Shown here: piece by piece, positions 6,368 to 12,732 of the stretch
Layout: the number at the start of each line of letters is the position of its first letter
How positions within the stretch are numbered: position 1 is the first letter of the stretch
NCBI GenBank assembly: GCA_948496895.1
Contig: CAOOJO010000014.1
Location: 1,355 to 16,879 of the forward strand
DNA: 15,525 bases
Reading direction: 5' to 3'
From: an uncultured Acetatifactor sp.
Lineage (GTDB): Bacteria; Bacillota; Clostridia; Lachnospirales; Lachnospiraceae
Position numbers and translations under genes: made by a program
Notes under the pieces: generated by a model
Databases searched by the model: none
Told to the model about the DNA's origin: nothing
What the model saw: the letters and a program-made list of their open reading frames with translations, nothing else

Positions 6368-7336
6368 TTAGGCCCAATACATAGCGCCTCTGTCCTCGTA
6401 AATCAATACATTCTTCAAGAAACTGATAGCCTTCTCCAGGCCCTCCCTCCCGGACATGAGGCCGTCCTCATGCTCGATGCTGATGGCGTAGTCATAGCCC
6501 GCCATGCGCAGCTCGGATACGATATTCCTCCAGTACTCCTCGCCATTGCCATAGCCCACAGTGCGGAAAATCCAAGAACGATTCAGTTCCTCCCCGTAGT
6601 GGGTAGTATCCAGCACGCCGTTGACGGCGGTATTCCTGGGATCCACCTTTGTGTCCTTGGCATGGAAGTGGTAAATCGCGCCTTCCCTGCCCAGCTCCCG
6701 GATGGAGGCGCAGGGATCCATGCCCTGCCAGATCAGATGGCTGGGATCGAAATTGGCGCCCACCTGAGGCCCTACCTCCCTGCGGATGCGCAGCATGGTC
6801 TTCGTATTGTAGACGCAGAAGCCGGGATGCAGCTCGAAGGCTATCTTGACCCCATGGGCCTGGGCGAACTCCGCCTTCTTCTTCCAGTAGGGAATCAGCA
6901 CCTCGTTCCACTGATACTCCAGAATCTCGCTGAAATCATCCGGCCAGGGGCAGGTGACCCAGTTGGGCGTCTTGTCGTCCCTGCTTCCGCCGGGGCAGCC
7001 CGAGAAGGTGTTCACCACCGGCACGTTCAGCTTCTCCGCAAGCAGGATGGCATTGTCGAAGTCCTTCTCGAAGCGCTCCGCTACGGCGGGATCGGGATGA
7101 ACCATGTTGCCATGGCTGCTTAAGGCGCTGATCTCCAGATGGTACTTGTCCAGCGTCTCCATGAGGGCTTCCCGCTTGCCCTGGTCCGCCAGGAACGCCG
7201 CTCCGTCGCAGTGGGCCTTGCCGGGGAAGCCGCCGCAGCCGATCTCCACCATCTGCACGCCCCGCTCGGACAGGAACTTACATGCCTCGTCGAAGCTTAA
7301 GTCCGCCAGCGCTACCGTCAATGTTCCTAATTTCAT
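6368..7336 (-). CDS. Sugar phosphate isomerase/epimerase-like TIM-barrel protein (322 aa)
   Basis: Xylose isomerase-like TIM-barrel enzyme, expected to act on a sugar or keto-sugar with a divalent metal. All four usual metal-site residues can be found: Glu168 in KIAFELHPGF, Asp197 in NFDPSHLIW, His in YHFHAKDT (223/225) and Glu288 in ISIEHED. The N-terminus MKLGTLTVALADLSFDEAC fits the first strand and helix. At 322 residues it is longer than the ~260-290 residue relatives; the extra length includes residues about 112-145 (SGCPGGSRDDKTPNW and following) and a loop around 230-255, which may shape the substrate pocket. The start is the ATG at 7336, with GGAGGAG 7 nt upstream; the upstream ATG at 7363 has no ribosome site. 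It is the first gene after the AraC-type regulator's terminator, so it probably heads the catabolic operon, with a palindrome just upstream. Confidence 0.9.
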   Translation of the reverse strand: MKLGTLTVALADLSFDEACKFLSERGVQMVEIGCGGFPGKAHCDGAAFLADQGKREALMETLDKYHLEISALSSHGNMVHPDPAVAERFEKDFDNAILLAEKLNVPVVNTFSGCPGGSRDDKTPNWVTCPWPDDFSEILEYQWNEVLIPYWKKKAEFAQAHGVKIAFELHPGFCVYNTKTMLRIRREVGPQVGANFDPSHLIWQGMDPCASIRELGREGAIYHFHAKDTKVDPRNTAVNGVLDTTHYGEELNRSWIFRTVGYGNGEEYWRNIVSELRMAGYDYAISIEHEDGLMSGREGLEKAISFLKNVLIYEDRGAMYWA

Positions 7337-7376
7337 GATATCTCCTCCATTTCTTTTATGCATTCTTTCCCGGAAT

Positions 7377-7403
7377 GCGAATGTTCGCTTTATACTGATT
7401 ATA
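7377..7403 (-). promoter_or_regulatory. Candidate promoter and palindromic operator of the sugar operon
   Basis: On the minus strand a TATAAT (7398-7403) and a TATAAA (7389-7394) lie upstream of the 322-residue TIM-barrel gene, neither with a good -35, as would suit an activator-dependent promoter. Directly downstream is the palindrome GCGAA-TG-TTCGC (7377-7388, 5-bp arms). It would cover the transcript start or first bases, a place typical for a repressor. The first -10 overlaps the T tract of the preceding terminator, so the assignment is tentative. Confidence 0.35.
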
Positions 7404-7441
7404 AAAAAAGACAGCAGAAGAAGATAGATTCTTTCTGCTGT
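7403..7441 (-). terminator. Intrinsic terminator after the AraC-family regulator
   Basis: On the minus strand ACAGCAGAA (complement of 7433-7441) pairs perfectly with TTCTGCTGT (complement of 7411-7419), followed by a 7-T run (7403-7409). It lies 21 bp after the regulator's stop. It implies at least partial separation of the regulator from the catabolic genes behind it. Confidence 0.75.
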
Positions 7442-7466
7442 TTATCCATACGATTCTGCTGTTTAT
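7433..7466. repeat. 13-bp direct repeat around the regulator's stop codon
   Basis: TTCTGCTGTTTAT occurs at 7433-7445 and again at 7454-7466, 21 bp apart. The second copy includes the stop codon of the AraC-family gene. Either copy can supply the upstream arm of the terminator hairpin, so two alternative stems are possible. Confidence 0.6.
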
Positions 7467-8287
7467 TTCTTCAAAATCTCCGAGGGCGCGCAGCCGTAAT
7501 ACCGCCTGAACTGCCGTCCGAAGTGATTGTAATCCGTGAAGCCCACGCTGTCCGCGATTTCCACCACCGTGCCCTCCTTGCGCTTGAGCAGGTTCATGGC
7601 CTTCTTCATGCGAATCTCATTCATATATTGAAGGGGCGGCATTCCTATGCTTTCCTTGAACAGGTGGTTGAACCTGTCCTCGCTGAGATGGATGATGTCC
7701 GCCAGCTCCCTGTTGCTGATCTGCTTGGTGTAGTTGGACTGGATGTAGTCCAGCACGGTGTTGAGCCTTTCCAAACGTCTCTTTCTGCTATCGCTCTCCC
7801 TTTCCGTGAGCACCTCCGCGGCGTACTCCCTGGCCAGATGGACGACCAGGTGCAGCAGCTCCCCCTTGCAGATCAGGCGGTAGCCGATTTTCTGCTCGCT
7901 GTACTCCTTCTGGATGGCGGACATGATGGCGTCTATGGTCTCGTCCTTCTCCACCAGCGACTGGAAGATTACATTCTTGTCTGCTAATTCCTGGTAGAAA
8001 TCTCCCATGTCAAATATGATGACCAATACCCGCATATGGGTTCCGTCGCAGTAGCCCGCATGGAGCTCGTTGCTGTTGACCACCACCAGGTTCCCGGCGC
8101 TGGCCAGAATCTCCCTCTGCCCCAGGCGCAGGATGGTCTTACCCTCCAGCACATAGTGGAGCTCGATGTGCTCATGCCAGTGCTGGGTGAAGTACCAGAC
8201 CTTCTTATTCACATCGTTGACGAACATCTGCACCGGAAACTCCGCGTCGCTGATGATCTTCTGTTCGTAAAATTCAAGAGACTGCAT
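7463..8287 (-). CDS. AraC-family transcriptional regulator with N-terminal cupin sensor domain
   Basis: A 274-residue DNA-binding regulator, probably sensing a sugar or sugar derivative and controlling the downstream catabolic operon. The N-terminal half has a cupin-like effector domain: HWHEHIELHYVLEGK (residues 36-50), then a glycine turn and AGNLVVVNSNELHAG (64-78). The C-terminal ~95 residues form the two helix-turn-helix units of the AraC family. The first is around ISNRELADIIHLSEDRFNHLF (190-210) and the second around VVEIADSVGFTDYNHFGRQF (241-260), followed by the usual RRYYGCAPSEI. Length is normal. The ATG at 8287 has AAAAGGGGA upstream. It has its own promoter and terminator and is codirectional with, and just upstream of, the first sugar gene. 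The inducer is unknown. Confidence 0.93.
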   Translation of the reverse strand: MQSLEFYEQKIISDAEFPVQMFVNDVNKKVWYFTQHWHEHIELHYVLEGKTILRLGQREILASAGNLVVVNSNELHAGYCDGTHMRVLVIIFDMGDFYQELADKNVIFQSLVEKDETIDAIMSAIQKEYSEQKIGYRLICKGELLHLVVHLAREYAAEVLTERESDSRKRRLERLNTVLDYIQSNYTKQISNRELADIIHLSEDRFNHLFKESIGMPPLQYMNEIRMKKAMNLLKRKEGTVVEIADSVGFTDYNHFGRQFRRYYGCAPSEILKK

Positions 8288-8336
8288 GGATTTCCCCTTT
8301 TTATCTCATACCCCAGGCCCTGTATCACTTAGTTAT

Positions 8337-8365
8337 ATTGTATTACAAATCAGGGATTATTGCAA
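8337..8365 (-). promoter_or_regulatory. Sigma-A promoter of the AraC-family gene
   Basis: The minus strand shows TTGCAA (8360-8365), a 17-bp spacer and TACAAT (8337-8342), each close to consensus, about 50 bp upstream of the regulator's ATG. It lies between the comEC stop and the regulator, so the regulator is probably transcribed independently of comEC. Confidence 0.65.
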
Positions 8366-8414
8366 ACCTTTCCGTTAACGCGATGAGATGCGGACGGAAA
8401 AGCAATTCGTACGT

Positions 8415-10952
8415 TCACTTCGGCATCTCCGTACAGAAAAACGTCACCCGAATCCCGCCCCGGGAGAAGTCCACCGTAATCGCGCCCTGCTGCGCTGTCT
8501 GAACAATCGCGGTGCCGGATTCCTCCAGCCGCTTCAGCAGCTCGGCGTGGGGATGGCCGTAGCGGTTGTTCCTGCCGCTGGAGATTACGGTGAGCCTGGG
8601 GGAGAGCCGCTCCAGCAGTCCCTTTGGCGTGGAGTTCTTCGATCCGTGATGGGCGGCCTTCAGTACAGTGATATCTCTGATATCCCTTGCTTCCAGCTCC
8701 TCCTGCAGGGCTGTCTCCCCCTCGTTCTGCACATCCCCGGTCAGGAGAAGCGTCCAGCCAGCCGCTTCTCCTCCCCCGTCCTGGCTGTCCCGGGCGCTTT
8801 CCCGGAACTCCACATAGAAGCATTCCGAATAGGCATTCACATCCTCCGTGCCAGGGCCTTCGCCGGGGTGGACGCAGGTGAAGGCCGCGCTGCCGCAGCG
8901 AAAGCCCATCCCGGCTCTGAGATACCCTACGGGCACGGGAGCTTCCTGGGAAGCCTCCCTGGCAGCCCTCTCCAGATCTCCCAGCTGTTCCTGTCTGGCC
9001 TCCTGGGGGATAGCGGGCAGCAGGAGCTGGCCTACGGTGATGTTGTTCTCGCCGCCTGTCTCAAGCAGCTCCACCGCGCCGTTTACATGGTCGGCATCCG
9101 GATGGGACAGGAAGATGGCATCGATATTCCGTATACCCTCATACTTCAGATAGGGAAGCAGCAGATATTTCCCTACGCCTTTTCGGCTGCTGCTGCCGCA
9201 GTCGAAGAGGAAATTCTCTCCCGAGGCCGTCCGCACCAGGATGCAGTCCCCCTGCCCCACGTCCAGGAACGTGACGCTGTTTCCCTGCGCAGGGCGGCAG
9301 GCAAAGAGCAGGACGGCAGCGGCCAGAGCGCAGACCTCCGCAGCAGGCCCCAAGGGCCATCTCCTCCTTCCGCATATCCCATCCGCTCTGCCCATCACGG
9401 CATCATTCCTCTCCGGCAGCCCTCCATCCGCAGATATCCCCAGGCGCCCTGCCTCCTCCTTTTGTTTCCTGTGGCCCCTCACCAGAACCACCCCGGCCAA
9501 TAGCACATAATACGCCACTATCTGCCACACCCTGGGACAGCCGGGATTCCAGGTATGGAAGGGCAGCCTGTCGAAGCAGCCGCAGACGAATTCGTAGGAG
9601 TTCAGGATAAAATAATCAATACCGCCCAGTATGCCCAGCCCCGGCACCAGCATGGCCAGCAGTCCCGTAATCATCATGGGCTTCATCAGAGGTAAGACGA
9701 AAAGATTCAGGAACACAGAATAGACCGGAATCTCATAGTAGAACCAAAGCTGGATGGGAAGCGTGGTCAGGGTGATGGACAGGCTGGCCATGGCGGACTG
9801 CAGCAACCCTCTGCCCAGCCCGCGGCAGCCCTCCCCCAGCGCCGCGCCTATCTCCCCCGCAATCCCCTGTCCCTTAAGGGGTTGCCCCTGCACTTTAAGG
9901 GGTTCCCCCTGCGTCTTCAGAACTCGACTGCGTATCCGTTTTGCTATGTCGCCTGCTTTCAGGCCCTTCCCCGAGGACTTGGATGGACTCAATGCCAGCA
10001 CAGGGCTGACCACGCCGATTCCCAGCACGGAGGAAAAGGAGAGCAGGAAGCCGCTGCTTTGCAGATAATAGGGATTCCCGGCCACCATCACCGCCCCCAT
10101 GACCCCCAGGGCCGTCAGCATGTCGTAGGTCCTGCCCGCCACCTCCCCGAACATCCGGATCAGATACATCCCGATAGCACGGCAGGCGGACACGCTGAAG
10201 CCCGTCATGCCGCCGTACAGAAGGAGCAGCACGCTGCCCCCGATGGCCGCCGGACAGATGGGCAGGCCGATCCTGCGCAGCAGCCTGTAGACCGTCATGC
10301 CGATGATGGTAATATGCAGGGACGAAATGGAAAGGATGTGCAGGATGCCGTTCCTCTTGTACAGATCCTTCAGCTCGCTGTCCAGATCCTTTTTGTCCCC
10401 CAGAAGCAGCGCGCTCATCACGGCCGCCTCCTTCTCCGGAAAAATCCGGTACAGCCGCTCCTTCAGGAAGCATTTCAGCTCATAGAGGCCATCGCGCACA
10501 GGCCACCGGTCCTCCCCGCAGGCCTTTATCCGCGCCTTTCGCAGCTTCCCGCCGATGGAAAGCGTCCTGTAATAGACCGCCGCGTCGAATTCCCCCGGAT
10601 TGGTGGCATGGGAATAGGGCGCAAAGCTGCCTTCCACCGCCACCGTCCTCCCCAGGGGCACATCCGTCCCCTCCGGAAGCTCACATATGAAGTTCTCCAC
10701 GCATGGAATTCCCTGCCCTGAATCCCCGGCAGACTGCCCGAAGGCATCGGATTTGTAGATGACTACAGACTTCAGATAAATGGATGATTCATCCTTTTGG
10801 TACACCTGTCCCGCGATCAGCAGCTCCCGGGCCGCCTCCAGCTGCCGCGCGCTTACGAAGCCGGACGGCACATCGTCCGCTCCTCCGGCCCCCAGCCGGA
10901 GGGCGGCGATGACTACCAGGAACAGGGCCACCAGGAACAATGGCCTTTTCAT
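8415..10952 (-). CDS. comEC: ComEC/Rec2 competence membrane channel
   Basis: Membrane protein that forms the channel for single-stranded DNA in natural transformation. Order: an N-terminal hydrophobic segment (residues 1-20) and a DUF4131/OB-like extracellular part (to ~170). Next comes the multi-spanning Competence domain starting near GILHILSISSLHITI (~202-215), with several membrane helices to ~495. The C-terminal metallo-beta-lactamase-like domain (from ~558) shows VTFLDVGQGDCILV, LSHPDADHVNGAVELL (~614-629) and LKAAHHGSKNSTP, so the metal motif HxDxDH is intact. At 845 residues it is slightly long; part of this is a repeat-rich insert at ~345-363. The usual 'S-(V/I)-S-G-L-H' Gly is Ser here. 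The start ATG at 10952 has AAGGGGGGA 8 nt upstream. It lies 25 bp behind the ABC permease and may be cotranscribed. Few Lachnospiraceae are known to be transformable, so its use is uncertain. Confidence 0.95.
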   Translation of the reverse strand: MKRPLFLVALFLVVIAALRLGAGGADDVPSGFVSARQLEAARELLIAGQVYQKDESSIYLKSVVIYKSDAFGQSAGDSGQGIPCVENFICELPEGTDVPLGRTVAVEGSFAPYSHATNPGEFDAAVYYRTLSIGGKLRKARIKACGEDRWPVRDGLYELKCFLKERLYRIFPEKEAAVMSALLLGDKKDLDSELKDLYKRNGILHILSISSLHITIIGMTVYRLLRRIGLPICPAAIGGSVLLLLYGGMTGFSVSACRAIGMYLIRMFGEVAGRTYDMLTALGVMGAVMVAGNPYYLQSSGFLLSFSSVLGIGVVSPVLALSPSKSSGKGLKAGDIAKRIRSRVLKTQGEPLKVQGQPLKGQGIAGEIGAALGEGCRGLGRGLLQSAMASLSITLTTLPIQLWFYYEIPVYSVFLNLFVLPLMKPMMITGLLAMLVPGLGILGGIDYFILNSYEFVCGCFDRLPFHTWNPGCPRVWQIVAYYVLLAGVVLVRGHRKQKEEAGRLGISADGGLPERNDAVMGRADGICGRRRWPLGPAAEVCALAAAVLLFACRPAQGNSVTFLDVGQGDCILVRTASGENFLFDCGSSSRKGVGKYLLLPYLKYEGIRNIDAIFLSHPDADHVNGAVELLETGGENNITVGQLLLPAIPQEARQEQLGDLERAAREASQEAPVPVGYLRAGMGFRCGSAAFTCVHPGEGPGTEDVNAYSECFYVEFRESARDSQDGGGEAAGWTLLLTGDVQNEGETALQEELEARDIRDITVLKAAHHGSKNSTPKGLLERLSPRLTVISSGRNNRYGHPHAELLKRLEESGTAIVQTAQQGAITVDFSRGGIRVTFFCTEMPK
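9864..9918. repeat. 21-bp tandem repeat inside comEC
   Basis: About 2.6 copies of a 21-bp unit occur in phase with the reading frame (for example AAGGGGTT starts at 9876 and 9897). They encode a 7-residue repeat, LKTQGEP / LKVQGQP / LKGQG, in a basic, probably cytoplasmic loop between membrane helices of the Competence domain. Being a multiple of three, copy changes would keep the frame. Confidence 0.7.
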
Positions 10953-10977
10953 GAATCAGTCCCCCCTTAAACAGCTT

Positions 10978-11763
10978 TTAATGGAGCTTGCGTTCCGTGC
11001 GCTTCATGGTGAAGATGATGGCTATCCCCGCAATGGCAGCCATCAGCAGGTAGGACTGGAGCATGGGCATGAAATTGTAGCTCTCCCCCTTCCACACGGT
11101 GTAGAAATCCCGGTTGATATAGGTCACCGGCAGAAGCTTTGCCACCATCTGTACGGCGGCGGGCATGTTGTCAAAGCTGATGCCCATCATGCCGCCCAGG
11201 ATCATCATGGCGAAATACAGCAGCATAGTCACGCAGTAGGTCAGCGAGAACTTCCGCAGCAGCGAGGAGATGGCATGGGCCAGGCAGAACAGAATCACGC
11301 TGAGGCTGAAGATGCACAATAAGTACAGCAGGCCTCCCGAAAACGTAGGCGCATTCAAATCCACCGCCACATACCCCACCACAAAATAAATCAGGAAAGC
11401 CAGCACCATGAAGATGATTTCCGACAGAACCCGGTTACAGATGGACACGCCAGCCCTGATGCCGAACAGCTCCATCCGCTGGGGGATGCCCTTCTCCATC
11501 TCCTGGGCATTGGACACTGCGTAGCCCATGAAGATGGTGGCCATGGGAATCAGGGATCCGATTCCCAGAAAGACGGAGGTGTTCATGGCGATGCGCATGG
11601 CACCCTCCGGAACCTCACCCCCTATGGCCCGGGTAATGATGATCATCATCAGCACCGGCATGCCCACGCCGAAGATATGCACATAAGGGTTCCCGATAAC
11701 CTTGCGGAATTCGAATCCCAGCATCTGGAGTGATACGGTTTTTCGTTTATGATTGTTCTGCAT
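10978..11763 (-). CDS. ABC-2 type transporter permease
   Basis: A 261-residue integral membrane protein, the partner of the ATPase encoded just upstream. It shows six hydrophobic stretches, around residues 28-45 (VHIFGVGMPVLMMIIITRA), 62-86, 108-133, 142-168, 175-195 and 236-254. A long loop near GISFDNMPAAVQMVAKLLPVTYINRDF precedes the last helix; that arrangement and the motif LLPVTY are typical of ABC-2 exporter permeases of drug, peptide or polyketide type. A basic cytoplasmic N-terminus (MQNNHKRKTVSLQMLGFEFRK) precedes the first helix. Its ATG overlaps the ATPase stop by one base (TGATG at 11765-11761), so translation is probably coupled. The cargo is unknown. Placement behind a two-component system suggests export of, or defence against, an envelope-active compound (inference). 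Confidence 0.88.
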   Translation of the reverse strand: MQNNHKRKTVSLQMLGFEFRKVIGNPYVHIFGVGMPVLMMIIITRAIGGEVPEGAMRIAMNTSVFLGIGSLIPMATIFMGYAVSNAQEMEKGIPQRMELFGIRAGVSICNRVLSEIIFMVLAFLIYFVVGYVAVDLNAPTFSGGLLYLLCIFSLSVILFCLAHAISSLLRKFSLTYCVTMLLYFAMMILGGMMGISFDNMPAAVQMVAKLLPVTYINRDFYTVWKGESYNFMPMLQSYLLMAAIAGIAIIFTMKRTERKLH

Positions 11764-12629
11764 CAGAATCCCTCCTTCCTGGCCTTGGCGTTAGTGTAGA
11801 GAATTTCAATATCATTATTGCTGCGCTTGTAGTTGACATCGTTCTCCTGGAGCAGCTCCGTGACCGCCTTTTCCGTCTCCGCGCTCTCGCAGGATACGGC
11901 GATGAGATGGGCAGGGGCCGCCAGCCTTCGAAAGCCGGCTAACAGCCTCTGGTTCTTTTCACAGTTATCCGCCACGATCACCGCCCTGCCGCAGTATTTC
12001 CGGAACAGCTCCTCCTTGGAGCCGTAATCCACCACCTGCCCCCTGTCCAGTATCAGCAGCTTGTCGGCCAGCTGGTCCAGCTCCTCATAATAATGGGACA
12101 CCATCAGGAAGCTCTCCCGCTTCCCTCTGTACCATTCCACCAGCTTCTCCACCAGCTTCTGCCTGGTCTCAAAGTCCAGCCCGGAAGTGACCTCGTCGTA
12201 AAAGGTCAGGGCCGCCTCCTGCATCATGACCATGATGATGGTGAAGCGCTGCTTCTGCCCGCCGGACAGCTTGGAGTACTTCTTCCGCAGACAGTCCCCA
12301 AACTCAAAAAAGGCGATCAGCTCCTGAAGCTTCTCGTCCCGGGCAATCTTCGTCCCCAGGACGGCCTCCATGATATACCGCACCGGCATGGCGTCCGTGT
12401 ACTCGTTGAACTGCATGTGCACCGCCATCTCCTCCGGCTTCAGCCCTGTCCGGATGGTTCCCTGGTAGGGCACCAGCCCCAGGATGGCCTTCAGGAGGGT
12501 GGTCTTCCCCGCGCCGTTGGAGCCGATCACGCCCACCCTGTCCCCCTCCTCGACGCGGATGGGGGAACCGATGGACAGGGCCGTGTCCGCCCCATAGCGC
12601 ACTGTCAGATTTTCAATGGATAACAGCAT
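11763..12629 (-). CDS. ABC transporter ATP-binding protein
   Basis: Cytoplasmic ATPase that powers the adjacent ABC-2 permease. Motifs (numbering from the chosen start): Walker A GSNGAGKTT (residues 36-44, Lys42), signature LSGGQKQR (121-128), Walker B ALTFYDEVTSGLD with Asp145 and catalytic Glu146, and switch His179 in VSHYYEE. The ATPase domain ends near 215. A C-terminal tail of about 70 residues, from GRAVIVADNCEKN to the end, resembles accessory regions of drug-exporter ATPases and may contact the partner or regulate it. I chose the ATG at 12629 because AAGGAG stands 9 nt before it. An in-frame ATG three codons earlier overlaps that site, and an ATG at 12680 lacks one. A candidate response-regulator-controlled promoter lies 58 bp upstream. 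At 288 residues the length fits the family. Confidence 0.93.
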   Translation of the reverse strand: MLLSIENLTVRYGADTALSIGSPIRVEEGDRVGVIGSNGAGKTTLLKAILGLVPYQGTIRTGLKPEEMAVHMQFNEYTDAMPVRYIMEAVLGTKIARDEKLQELIAFFEFGDCLRKKYSKLSGGQKQRFTIIMVMMQEAALTFYDEVTSGLDFETRQKLVEKLVEWYRGKRESFLMVSHYYEELDQLADKLLILDRGQVVDYGSKEELFRKYCGRAVIVADNCEKNQRLLAGFRRLAAPAHLIAVSCESAETEKAVTELLQENDVNYKRSNNDIEILYTNAKARKEGF

Positions 12630-12686
12630 ATGATACATCTCCTTCTTCCCGTTTTGCAGGAGCTTCCCTGAATCCTGCATAAGGTA

Positions 12687-12729
12687 AGCATAGCAGGCCC
12701 GGATGAATTTCGAATGAAGAGGGGATGAA
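12687..12729 (-). promoter_or_regulatory. Candidate response-regulator box and promoter of the ABC exporter genes
   Basis: On the plus strand ATGAA occurs at 12703-12707, 12714-12718 and 12725-12729, exactly 11 bp apart, the geometry of OmpR/PhoB-family direct-repeat sites. On the minus strand an extended -10 (TGC plus TATGCT, 12687-12692) follows 8 bp after the 7-bp repeat unit ending at 12701. There is no recognisable -35; the repeats occupy its place, as at PhoB-activated promoters. The third repeat is also part of a 12-bp palindrome, ATGAAGCTTCAT, and overlaps the kinase stop codon. Confidence 0.6.
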
Positions 12730-12732
12730 GCT

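Noticed and set aside
8369..8400. Terminator after comEC (TTTCCGT / ACGGAAA stem)
   Set aside because: The loop is 18 nt and no T run follows on the minus strand. It may be chance; the end of the comEC transcript stays undefined.
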